Part shown: positions 20,201 to 29,700 of the stretch, piece by piece
How the letters are laid out: each line of letters begins with the position of its first letter
How positions within the stretch are numbered: the first letter of the stretch is position 1
Origin: Bacillota bacterium
GTDB taxonomy: Bacteria; Bacillota; Clostridia; Acetivibrionales; DSM-1351
Assembly (NCBI GenBank): GCA_023412275.1
Contig: JAEYNY010000183.1
Span: forward strand, 1 to 64,000
Reading direction: 5' to 3'
Length of the DNA: 64,000 nt
Translations under genes and position numbers: made by a program
The notes under the pieces: model-generated
Databases searched by the model: none
What the model was told of the DNA's origin: nothing
Seen by the model: the letters and a program-made list of their open reading frames with translations, nothing else

Positions 20201-23200
20201 TGCAGAGTATTGGGAAGAAAAATTGAAGATGCGATACTTATTGGCCTTAAAAAGCTTTGTACTAAAACAGGTGGAAAGGTACTTGAAGCAGAGTTCCGAC
20301 CTACTGAAAAAAATACACCCTTTAGGCAATTTCTTGAAAATAGCGGTTGGAAAAGTATTGAGGAAGGACGCGGATTCAGCAGATACCAATTGGATATTAC
20401 AGCAATACCTGAAGATGAAAATTTGGTAGAGTGTTACTATGATTCAAAATTTGAGATCTTAAAAAATTCAACGGGAACAGCAGAATATAAATACGAACCG
20501 GTTTGTATAAAACGAGAGAAGGAACATGCTTCGGTTAATAATGGCTGGAAAGTGCTTTCAGTAAACAGGGAAATGCTTCTCCACAAAGCATATCTGCTTC
20601 CTATTGAAAATGCTTCAGGAAAGGGTTTGATAGAACTTCCCGTTCATGAAAGTGGTGCAGTAAAAACAGCCGTCACAAAACAAGAAGAATACAAAGCTCC
20701 TGAAAATGAAACCCAAAAGATATTAGCTCAAATATGGCAGGAGATACTTGGTGTTGAAAAGGTAGGAATTAATGACGATTTCTTTAAGTTGGGTGGACAC
20801 TCTCTTACTGCTGTTTCTATAATTTCAAGGCTTAGAGACAGATGCCATAAGTACATACCGCTGCAATGGATTATAGAGAACAGAACCATAGCTCAATTAG
20901 GGGAATTAATAGGAGAAATTGAAGAAACTTATAATTCCGACGATACTCCTGACGCTATACCAAGGGTTTGTGACGGGACAAAAGAATTTCCTCTTTCCTT
21001 TTCACAACAGTCCATGTGGTTTTATGATCAACTGAACAAGGGTAATGCAGTTTTCAACTTATCCAGTGCTGTACGTATAAGCGGAGGACTGAATATTGAA
21101 ATACTTAAGCAGACACTAGAAAATGCAGTTATGTCCCATGAAGCTTTAAGAACAACATTTAAGAACATAAATGGGAGCCCCGTTCAGGTGATAAATGACA
21201 GCGTTAAAGTGGAGATAAATGAAATTGACCTGACCTACCTGACATCAGATAATGAAGAAAAAATCAGAGAACTTTTAAAGCAAGAGGTACGCTATATATT
21301 TAATCTGGAGAAAGGCCCGTTGTTTAGATTCTGCCTTTTCTTACTCAACGGAAATGAATATATTTTTTCAATGACAACACATCATATTATATCTGATGGT
21401 TGGTCAAATACAATTATAGTAGAACAATTTTTACGGCATTACACGCAGCTTGCAGATGGACAAAACATAGAAATAAAACCTCTTCCAATACGTTTTGCAG
21501 ACTATGCGGTGTGGGAAAGAAACAGATTTACCGGGGAAAGATTGGACAAGCTTATGGGATACTGGAAAAAGCAGCTTGAAAACCCCACAACACTAGAACT
21601 TCCAACCGATAAGGCCAGACCTAAAACCCGTACATATGAGGGTGGCTATGAGAGCATTGCAATTCCTGAAGCAATGGTGCCGGAACTCAAGAAACTTTGC
21701 AATAACCAAGGTGTAACCATGTTCATGCTTATTCTGGCTGCATTTCAGACACTATTGCACAGGTATTCGGGACAGAACGACATATTCACGGGTACAGTAG
21801 TTGCAAACAGAAACAGAGCGGAAATTGAAAATACAGTGGGGCCTTTCATAAATACATTGGTTCTTAGAACTGGTTTTGATGAGGATCCTGACTTTTCAAG
21901 TCTCCTAACAAAAGTTAAAAAAACTACTCTGGAGGCATATGAAAATCAGGAACTACCCTTTGACAAAATGCTCGAAGAATTGAAACTGGAACGCGACTTA
22001 AGCAGGGCTCCGTTATTTCAGGTTATGTTTATACTCCACAACAATAAGAAAGCTGAGCTTGAGCTTGACGGTATGAAAATAACTGAAATAGATGTAGCAA
22101 GCGATATGGCTCCTTTTGATTTACGATTGCAGCTTACAGAGACAGAAAAAGGGATAAAGGGCGGGTTTGACTATAACATATCGCTATTTGAGCCTGCAAC
22201 AGTTAAAGCAATCTCAATGCATCTTATTAAACTACTTGAGAATATAGTACAAAAGCCTAATGAAAAAGTTTCCAGACTCAGATATATTACAGAAACAGAA
22301 AAGAGACAGATATTATCTGACTTTAATGATACTAATGCAGATTTTCCGGACAACAAGGTTATTTATGAATACTTGGAGGAACAGGCGGCAAAGAATTCTT
22401 TGAATCCGGCAGTAATATTTAAAAATAAAAAACTGAGCTACGGTGAACTTAACGACAGAGCAAATCGCCTTGCAAGACTTCTGCAAGAAAATGGTGTAGG
22501 ACGGGATAGTATTGCGGCTATTATGATGGAACGTTCACTTGAGATGATAATAGCAATAATGGCCATACAGAAAGCCGGAGGAGCATACCTCCCGGTAGAT
22601 CCTCATTTTCCTGAAGAAAGAATAGATTATATACTAAAAGACAGTCATACAGGGATATTGCTGACACATAAAGAGTTCGGAGACTTTAAAATTCCGCAAA
22701 ACATAAAGAAGATAAATCTTGATTTAGTTGATTTATCTGTAGGAGAAAAACTAAATCTTCCTTTGATATCAACTCCTGAGAACATTGCATATGTAATTTA
22801 TACATCAGGCTCCACAGGAAAGCCTAAAGGAACGCTGATAGAACACAGGTCCCTTGTCAACAGGCTAAACTGGATGCAGAAAAAATATCCTTTAGATAAA
22901 AATGACATTATCCTTCAGAAAACACCTTACACCTTTGATGTATCTGTATGGGAAATGTTCTGGTGGTCTATGGCGGGAGCTAAGGTATGTTTTCTTGAGC
23001 CCGGAGCCGAAAAAGATCCTGAAAAGATTGTAGAAGCTATTGAAAAAAATAATATAACAGTTATTCATTTTGTGCCATCCATGTTAGGTATTTTTCTGGA
23101 ATACCTTAATCAAACAGGAGAGGTATCAAGGGTTGCCGGACTAAAACAGGTTTTCGCCAGTGGAGAGGCATTAACACCTTCACAGGTAAAGGCTTTTAAG

Positions 23201-25474
23201 TCACTATTTTCAATAAACGGAACCAGACTTGCAAACCTTTACGGACCTACAGAAGCAACAATAGACGTATCCTATTTTGACTGTGATACAGTGACAGAAC
23301 TTGATTCTGTTCCTATAGGGAAGCCTATTGATAATACAAAGCTCCTTATTTTGGACAAAAATATGCAGCTACAGCCTATAGGTATAGCAGGAGAGTTGTG
23401 TATCGGCGGCATCGGCCTGGCAAGAGAGTATCTGAACAAAGCTGAGTTGACAAATGAGAAATTTGTACAAAATCCATACCAACCCAACCAGAGGCTTTAC
23501 CGTACCGGTGACTTGGCAAAGTGGAGACGGGACGGAAATATTGAATATTTAGGAAGGATGGATTTTCAGGTAAAGATACGAGGACTTAGAATTGAACTTG
23601 GTGAGATAGAAAAGCAGTTAAATACTCACCCGGAGGTGAAAGAGTGTGTAGTAATTGCATGGAGAAAAGGCGAGGGTGATATACAGCTGGTAGCATATGT
23701 AGTATGCAAAAATGGTACGAGAGTGGAACAAGGTGGTATTCAGTCGTTCCTTGAAAAGAGTCTCCCTGAATATATGGTTCCAAGAATCTATGTTTTTTTG
23801 GAAAAAATGCCTCTATCCTTCAATGGGAAAATAGACAGGAAGGCACTTCCAACTCCTGTGATTATAACAGACAGAGTTTATACGGCTCCAAGAAACGAGA
23901 CGGAGAAACAGCTGGCTAATATATGGCAGCAAATATTAGGCTTAGACAGGGTTGGAATAAACGACAATTTCTTTGAAATCGGCGGGGATTCCCTGAAGGC
24001 AATGGAAACAGTCATATTACTGAAAAAGCAGGGACTACAGCTTGAAATAAAAGACTTGTTTGAAGGACAGACAATAGCAAACCTCAGCAGTCTGGTAAAG
24101 TTATCTATAAAGAATGCCATAGAGGAGCCAGTTACCGGAGAAATAGGATTGCTTCCTACACAGAAAGGGTTTTTCAGAAAAACAAAGACGGAAATAAATC
24201 ACTGGAACATATCAGTAATGATGTACAGAAAAGACAGGCTTGATGAAAATATTATCAAAAAGACTTTTACCAAAATAGTAGAACAACATGATGCACTTAG
24301 GATAAATTTCAGAATTTACGGAGAAAAAATAACCCAGTACAACAGAGGAATAGATGGTGAATTATTTCAAATAAGTATATTTGACTGTATAGCTGACAAG
24401 GATGATACAACCAATATGGATAATATGGCATATGCCTTACACAGGAGCATGAATCTTACAGAGGGGCCCCTTGTAAAGCTGGGACTTTTCAGACGCCATG
24501 ACGGAGATCATCTGCTACTTGTGATACATCACCTACTTTGCGATGGACTTTCACTAATGACAGTACTAGAGGATGCTGCGGCCGTGTATAATCAGCTACA
24601 AAGGAATGAGCCGATATCACTTCCTCCCAAAACTTCTTCCTTAAAGGAATGGTCCGAGAGAATATATGCTTATTGCAACAGTAGCGAATTTCTAAAAGAA
24701 ACTGATTATTGGAGGAAAGTAGAAAACACACCTGTAGAACTGCTACCTAAAGATACAACATTCGGGGAAGAAAGGCATAAGAACGATGTTGCTATCAACG
24801 AAACACTGCTTTCTGAAAAAGAAACAAAGGTATTAATGAAGAATGTAAATCAGAGGTTTGATACTGATATAAAAGATTTACTGGCAACTGCTTTTGGGGC
24901 AGCTGTAAAAGAGTGGACAGGCATTAACAATATACTCATAGATTATAAAATTCATGGCAGAGAGAACATTTTTGACGGGATTGATGTTTCAAGGACAGTA
25001 GGTTGGTTTGCCACAGAGTTTCCTGCAATACTTGATATGTCTAAACTGGAAGATCTTCAGACCCAGATAATATCAATAAGAGATATGTTCAGAAATGTTC
25101 CGGGCAGGGGACTTGGATATGAAACCTTGAGAGAGGTGACTCTGCCTGAAAATAAAAAGGAATTAAAACTAAACCTGCACCCTGAAATATTATTCAATTA
25201 TTCAGGTGATTTTGCAGGCCGGACAAATGAGGATTTTCAGGGCTTCAGCATATCACCGCTATATAAAAACCTTAACGAAAGTCCTGAATCTGAAAGAAAA
25301 TACACCTTGATTATTGAACTCATGATTCTGGATGGTAACTTAAATGTCACTCTGCATTACAATAAGCATCAGTATTATGAAAGCACAATGAAAGAACTTC
25401 TTAATAGATTTAAAAAATATCTTTATGAAATTACAATTTTGGGTATAGAAAGCAAATTTCAAAAGGAGAGATAA
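17261..25474 (+). CDS. NRPS with docking domain: TubC-C-FkbH-T-C-A(Ser-like)-T-E
   Basis: GTG at 17261 is spaced seven bases from AGGAGG (17248-17253). Residues 1-55 match a TubC-type N-terminal docking domain. C1 (~70-510) has HHIISDGW near 206. Residues ~515-1060 are an FkbH-like HAD-IIIC unit: an N-terminal SGNH-like part, DCDNTLWKG at ~717 with the D-x-D-x-T nucleophile, and a GNAT-like tail. FkbH proteins load a glyceryl group from 1,3-bisphosphoglycerate onto a carrier. A carrier with GGHSLT follows (~1144-1220). C2 (~1239-1683) has THHIISDGW. A2 (~1697-2200) has a pocket read by eye as D-V-W-H-F-S-L-I-D-K, nearly a serine code. The last carrier (GGDSLK) precedes an epimerisation domain (~2292-2727) with HHLLCDG, HGRE, TVGWFA, PGRGLGY and FNYSG. 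Predicted chemistry: glyceryl insertion, then D-Ser. Confidence 0.9.
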   Translation: MSVMQFLSRLRNMGVNLWLDKDELKYQAPKGVVNKTLLSEISQNKHEIIEFLKKLIMEASSNNEQIPQAPRDSITEFPLSYSQQSMWFYDQLIKGNPAFNIPNAVKITGKLDIDAIENAINELVRRHEALRTTFGSIDGNPVQVVKAEITVELCKTYLEKSIDEVRIKDLLKEEARKGFNLETGPLFRFHLFILGEEEYVLTMVIHHIISDGWSNTVLVGELFTLYKTGIQGAGQVLSLPSVQFADYAYWEKNRLQGELLENLLDYWKKQLANTSTLKLPLDRERPTVRAFEGGYEPMVISPELTKKINIICKNKSVTQFILILAAFKTLLYRYSGQEDICIGTVVANRNRAELERAVGFFMNTLALRTRIEGDSSFSEVLERVKKTTYDAFTYQELPFDKMVEELKPPREDGVNPFFQVMFILQNTQKVDLELPGLKMQPLEIESGMAPFDLRLQLTETQEGLMGGFDYNLSIFDSATIRSLSKQLVKTIECIVENQEQKITQLPIFTSEEIKNIHKLKIAVAATFTAEPVEDYINWWCKQFGIKNEVVFAPYNQVFQQLLDETSFISSNDGVNILLIRFEDWLRNDMSYDAEQIRKLEENYSYLLSILKSKTKITPYFVGVFPVCGYSNISQKVYEYIEDMNNIWKLTLEDMENVYVMDFENLDEQFTIDTVFDPLKDTEAHMPFSDMYFAALGTFAARKVCAWRKQNFKVIVLDCDNTLWKGVCGEEGSQGVIISEPFMRLQEFMLDCYREGILLALCSKNNEADVWDVFDNNKGMLLKKEHFVSWRINWQSKADNIREIAHELNLGIDSFIFIDDSPVECSEVMMKLPEVLTLNLPEEVEQIPGYLQHVWAFDRFKVTAEDAQRTQMYIAEKERKQMQESVQSLDGFIKGLELKMSMNPIEDSQYMRAAQLTHRTNQFNLSTIRRTEEELRLLTSLPGYKCHVIEVSDRFGEYGLVGVVISKENGDKLLIDTFLLSCRVLGRKIEDAILIGLKKLCTKTGGKVLEAEFRPTEKNTPFRQFLENSGWKSIEEGRGFSRYQLDITAIPEDENLVECYYDSKFEILKNSTGTAEYKYEPVCIKREKEHASVNNGWKVLSVNREMLLHKAYLLPIENASGKGLIELPVHESGAVKTAVTKQEEYKAPENETQKILAQIWQEILGVEKVGINDDFFKLGGHSLTAVSIISRLRDRCHKYIPLQWIIENRTIAQLGELIGEIEETYNSDDTPDAIPRVCDGTKEFPLSFSQQSMWFYDQLNKGNAVFNLSSAVRISGGLNIEILKQTLENAVMSHEALRTTFKNINGSPVQVINDSVKVEINEIDLTYLTSDNEEKIRELLKQEVRYIFNLEKGPLFRFCLFLLNGNEYIFSMTTHHIISDGWSNTIIVEQFLRHYTQLADGQNIEIKPLPIRFADYAVWERNRFTGERLDKLMGYWKKQLENPTTLELPTDKARPKTRTYEGGYESIAIPEAMVPELKKLCNNQGVTMFMLILAAFQTLLHRYSGQNDIFTGTVVANRNRAEIENTVGPFINTLVLRTGFDEDPDFSSLLTKVKKTTLEAYENQELPFDKMLEELKLERDLSRAPLFQVMFILHNNKKAELELDGMKITEIDVASDMAPFDLRLQLTETEKGIKGGFDYNISLFEPATVKAISMHLIKLLENIVQKPNEKVSRLRYITETEKRQILSDFNDTNADFPDNKVIYEYLEEQAAKNSLNPAVIFKNKKLSYGELNDRANRLARLLQENGVGRDSIAAIMMERSLEMIIAIMAIQKAGGAYLPVDPHFPEERIDYILKDSHTGILLTHKEFGDFKIPQNIKKINLDLVDLSVGEKLNLPLISTPENIAYVIYTSGSTGKPKGTLIEHRSLVNRLNWMQKKYPLDKNDIILQKTPYTFDVSVWEMFWWSMAGAKVCFLEPGAEKDPEKIVEAIEKNNITVIHFVPSMLGIFLEYLNQTGEVSRVAGLKQVFASGEALTPSQVKAFKSLFSINGTRLANLYGPTEATIDVSYFDCDTVTELDSVPIGKPIDNTKLLILDKNMQLQPIGIAGELCIGGIGLAREYLNKAELTNEKFVQNPYQPNQRLYRTGDLAKWRRDGNIEYLGRMDFQVKIRGLRIELGEIEKQLNTHPEVKECVVIAWRKGEGDIQLVAYVVCKNGTRVEQGGIQSFLEKSLPEYMVPRIYVFLEKMPLSFNGKIDRKALPTPVIITDRVYTAPRNETEKQLANIWQQILGLDRVGINDNFFEIGGDSLKAMETVILLKKQGLQLEIKDLFEGQTIANLSSLVKLSIKNAIEEPVTGEIGLLPTQKGFFRKTKTEINHWNISVMMYRKDRLDENIIKKTFTKIVEQHDALRINFRIYGEKITQYNRGIDGELFQISIFDCIADKDDTTNMDNMAYALHRSMNLTEGPLVKLGLFRRHDGDHLLLVIHHLLCDGLSLMTVLEDAAAVYNQLQRNEPISLPPKTSSLKEWSERIYAYCNSSEFLKETDYWRKVENTPVELLPKDTTFGEERHKNDVAINETLLSEKETKVLMKNVNQRFDTDIKDLLATAFGAAVKEWTGINNILIDYKIHGRENIFDGIDVSRTVGWFATEFPAILDMSKLEDLQTQIISIRDMFRNVPGRGLGYETLREVTLPENKKELKLNLHPEILFNYSGDFAGRTNEDFQGFSISPLYKNLNESPESERKYTLIIELMILDGNLNVTLHYNKHQYYESTMKELLNRFKKYLYEITILGIESKFQKER

Positions 25475-25479
25475 ATATT

Positions 25480-26733
25480 ATGAATAAGCTAGCATTTTTG
25501 TTCCCGGGACAGGGGGCTCAATATATTGGTATGGGCAGTAAACTGTGTGAAAGCTTTTCAGTTGCAGAACAGGTTTTTGCTGAAGCAAATGAGGCTCTTG
25601 GCTTTGACTTAAAAAAACTGTGTTTCCAAGGAAGTATGGAAGAACTGACAAAAACAGAGAATACCCAGCCTGCTATCCTTACAGCAAGCGTTGCAGCATT
25701 CAGAGTATATATGCAGGAGGTAGGTATTAAGCCTAACTATACCGCCGGACACAGCCTTGGAGAACTTTCCGCACTTTGCTGTGCAGGAGGGATGGAGTTT
25801 GCAGATGCTGTCAAGCTTGTAAGGCAGAGAGGAAAGCTTATGCAGGAAGCAGTTCCGGAAGGAATTGGTAGTATGGCTGCCGTAAGCGGGGTTGAACAGG
25901 AAATTATAGAAAGGGAATGTTCACGGGTATCAAAAGATGGGAATATTGTGGTGGTTTCCAACTACAATTCATTGGAGCAAACAGTAATATCAGGGCATGT
26001 AAAAGCAGTTAATGATGTGGGAGAGCAGTTGAAGTCCATGGGTGCCAGAGTGGTTTATCTGAAAGTAAGTGCACCTTTTCACAGCCCGTTAATGCAGCCT
26101 GCGGCTGACAGATTCAGAGAGGAACTGGGAAAATATCCCTTCCATGAAATGGAATGGCCTGTAATATCCAACGTTACATCCGAGCCATATCCCGGTAAAG
26201 ACAAAATAATTGATTATTTATCCCTGCAAATAACAAACCCCGTAAAATGGCAGTCTACAATAGAGTATTTGCAGAAGTTTGGTATAAATAAAGCTGTTGA
26301 AATGGGGCCAAAAACTGTTCTGAAAAACCTTTTGAGAAGCAATGCAACAATAACGGTTTTATCATCAGAAACAACGGAAGATATATCGCTTATGAAGAAA
26401 AAACTGGTTTCTGCAAAGGATTCGGAAAAGCCGGTAAATAACGGTCTGATGTTTATAACAGGCTGTATAGCAGCAGCTGTCAGTACGAAAAACCGTAACT
26501 GGGATGAAAATGCATACCAGAAAGGTGTAGTAGAGTCTTACAGAAAATTAGTTACTATAAAAGAAGAATTGATAAAACAAAGAATTCAGCCCACCAATGA
26601 ACATATTGTAGAAGCTGTGGATTTATTAAAACAAATATTCAACACAAAGCTATTACCGGTTGATGAACAGAACGATAGGCTAAATAAGCTGTTGGTAGAA
26701 GCAGGGTTACAATTGGATATTGGCAGTTTATAA
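25480..26733 (+). CDS. Discrete trans-acting malonyl-CoA acyltransferase (trans-AT)
   Basis: A 417-residue FabD-like protein. FLFPGQGAQ starts the alpha/beta-hydrolase-like part, the nucleophile is Ser92 in GHSLGE and the catalytic His lies in APFHSP. The FHS context is typical of malonyl selectivity. Residues ~310-417 form a helical C-terminal extension without recognised motif, longer than housekeeping FabD (~310). It begins six bases after the stop of the NRPS and has AAGGAG at 25463. The two PKS modules upstream have no working AT, so this enzyme is the obvious malonyl supplier to their carriers. A fatty-acid-synthesis FabD would not be expected inside such a cluster. Confidence 0.88.
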   Translation: MNKLAFLFPGQGAQYIGMGSKLCESFSVAEQVFAEANEALGFDLKKLCFQGSMEELTKTENTQPAILTASVAAFRVYMQEVGIKPNYTAGHSLGELSALCCAGGMEFADAVKLVRQRGKLMQEAVPEGIGSMAAVSGVEQEIIERECSRVSKDGNIVVVSNYNSLEQTVISGHVKAVNDVGEQLKSMGARVVYLKVSAPFHSPLMQPAADRFREELGKYPFHEMEWPVISNVTSEPYPGKDKIIDYLSLQITNPVKWQSTIEYLQKFGINKAVEMGPKTVLKNLLRSNATITVLSSETTEDISLMKKKLVSAKDSEKPVNNGLMFITGCIAAAVSTKNRNWDENAYQKGVVESYRKLVTIKEELIKQRIQPTNEHIVEAVDLLKQIFNTKLLPVDEQNDRLNKLLVEAGLQLDIGSL

Positions 26734-26751
26734 GGAAGGTAGGTATTATAA

Positions 26752-29700
26752 ATGGAACAGAAGTTAAATTTCTTCCTGAATGATATTAAAGAAGCCGAAA
26801 ACTATTGGAAAGAAAAATTATCGGGAGAGCTTCCGGAAGTAGCGATGCCCTGCGATTTCAAAAAAGAATCGGGTAATAGAAGGGGAATGTTTCACTTTGA
26901 AATAAGCAGGGAGCTAACTAATAAATTATGCAGCATTGAAAAAGATAAAGAGATGGGCACTTTCATAAAGCTTACAGCTGCGATAAATATCCTTCTTTAT
27001 AAATATACGAATCAGAACGACATTATTGTGGGTATACCCCTTTTGACCGGGATACAGGAGTTTTATCCATACAATAAATTTATAGTACAAAGAAGCAATG
27101 TACAGGGTAAAATGACTGTCAATGATTATCTGGAAAATTTAGATCAAGAAATAACCACAATTTATAAAAATCAGCATTACCCCATCGACAACATTCCAAT
27201 GTTTAAGGTTATTTCAATATATAAAAATATACATAGCATTAACGAAGATGAAATAATAAATTGCATAGATAATGACCTTACGTTTTGCTTTTTAAAAATT
27301 GGTGGCTGTATAAATGCAAGGATTACGTACAATTCAAACAAGTTTAAGGATGAAAGTATCTTTCAGCTTCATAAATGCTATCTTAACATATTGGAACAAC
27401 TCCTATCCAATACGGGTATTCCAATAAAAGCGGTTAAATTGCTTACCGCTACCGAATGTGCAGAGATAGTTAAACAGTTTAATGATACAACAGTGGAATA
27501 CCCAGAAAGCAATATTTCACTTCATAAAATGTTTGAAAAGCAGACTGCACTTACCCCGGATAATACGGCTGTAAGCTGCGTTTCAGAGCAAAACGGCAAA
27601 TGTGTTGCACAAAATATCACATTTAAAGAATTAAATGGAAAATCCAACAGGTTGGCAAGGCTGTTAAGGGAAAAAGGAGTTAGGCCCAACAGTATTATAG
27701 CTATAATGCCTCGCCAATCCTATGAGATGGTAGTTGGCATACTGGCTGTATTAAAGGCCGGAGGAGCATACCTTCCCATTGATCCTGATTACCCTCAGAA
27801 TAGAATAAACCTGATACTGGAAGATAGTGAAACCAGTATGTTATTGACAAATAGTGATATTGCAGACAAGGTCCAATTTAATGGAGAAATTATACATATA
27901 GATAATGAAGAGATGTACCATAGAAATGCTGAAAACCTTGAGGAAGTAAACAAACCGGAGGATTTGGCTTGTGTTATATATACATCAGGTTCAACCGGAA
28001 CACCTAAAGGTGTATTGGTAAGACACAGAAACATGGTAAACTTTGCAAACTGGCGTATTGGCAATTATAACTACAATAAAAAGGATGTATCCCTTCAATT
28101 GCTGTCCGTAGCCTTTGACGGTTTTGGTTCTATTTTTTATTCCAGCCTGTTGTCCGGCGGTACACTTGTAATTATAGAAGAAGAAAACAGGATGAACTAC
28201 AGCTTTATAAGAAATGTATTGGAGGACAGACGTGTAACAAATATGTGTCTTGTACCATCTATGTACAGAGCTATTCTTGATGGAGCGAAGAAAGAACAGC
28301 TAAAAAATGTTAGGTTTGTAACTCTTGCAGGTGAAAAGGCTGATGAGAGTCTCATAGATATGAGTAATCATATAAATCCTGAAATTTTGATATCAAATGA
28401 ATACGGCCCAACTGAAAATACAATTGCCACAACATCATATAAAGGAATGACTCGGGACACCACATCGATTATTGGGAAGCCTATATCAAACCATAGTGTA
28501 TTTATTGTAAACGGGGATTTAAACCTTGTTCCTGTAGGTGTTCCCGGTGAATTATGTGTTTCGGGTGCAGGTATTACAGGAGGTTACCTAAAGCGTCCGC
28601 AGCTAACTGAAGAAAAATTTATATCTATACCAATTAATAATGATTCATTTACAATTTACAGAACAGGTGATATGGCTAAATGGCTTGATGACGGGAATAT
28701 AGAGTTTCTGGGCAGAGCTGATTATCAGGTAAAGATAAGAGGTTTCAGAATAGAACTGGGTGAGATTGAAAACAGTCTGTTAAACTATGAACCTGTCAAG
28801 GAATGTATTGTACTGGTCAATGAAGATAGCAAAGGCAGCAAATACATATGTGCATATATTGTTTCAGACAGGGAATTGACTGCTGTAGAACTCAGAGATT
28901 ATCTATCTAGCATGCTGCCGGAATATATGATACCTTCTCAATTTATAAAGCTTCCGGAAATTCCGCTGATGCAAAATGGGAAAGCAGACAGAAATGCACT
29001 TGCCAAATACACGGTAAATATAGACACAGGGGTAGAATATTCGGCACCTGTGAACATTCAGGAAGAAAAACTTACAGACATATGGCGGGAAGTATTGGGT
29101 TTAGAAAAAATAGGAGTAAACGATAGATTTTTTGACATTGGCGGAGATTCCATGAAAGCTGTGAAAATATCTGAATTATGTTTAGAAAATGGAATAAAAA
29201 TATCTGCAAAGGACATTTTTACTCACAAAACCATTGCAAAAATAGCACAAAATGTGAATTTTGATACTGTAAAGTGTGATAATAAGTATGTCACAAATTC
29301 AGTGTTTAATGAACAGCTTGGAACTAAAAAGCTCAAAATAAACCTCCAACGGGAGATAACAACTTATTTGCATAGATCACTGCCGCTATGTGCCATACTT
29401 GCTTGTGAAGAAAACTACAAATGGTTTAATCAGCACTATATTGAAATATTTTCAATAACATACCAAAATGGTTTTTCAAGACTTGAATTTCTTGAAGAAA
29501 AAAATAATTACGATGATGTATTTCAAGAGGTATTTTTGAAATTTGAGGAAGTGCCTGATATTCTGAAATTTATAAAGGATAAAATTGACTCAGGAGTATA
29601 TGTTTCAGTGCATATAGATGAATATTGTCTTCCGCAGAAGGGGAGTTATGGAAAAAATCACTTTGTACACCCATCTCTTATATACGGCTATGACAATATT

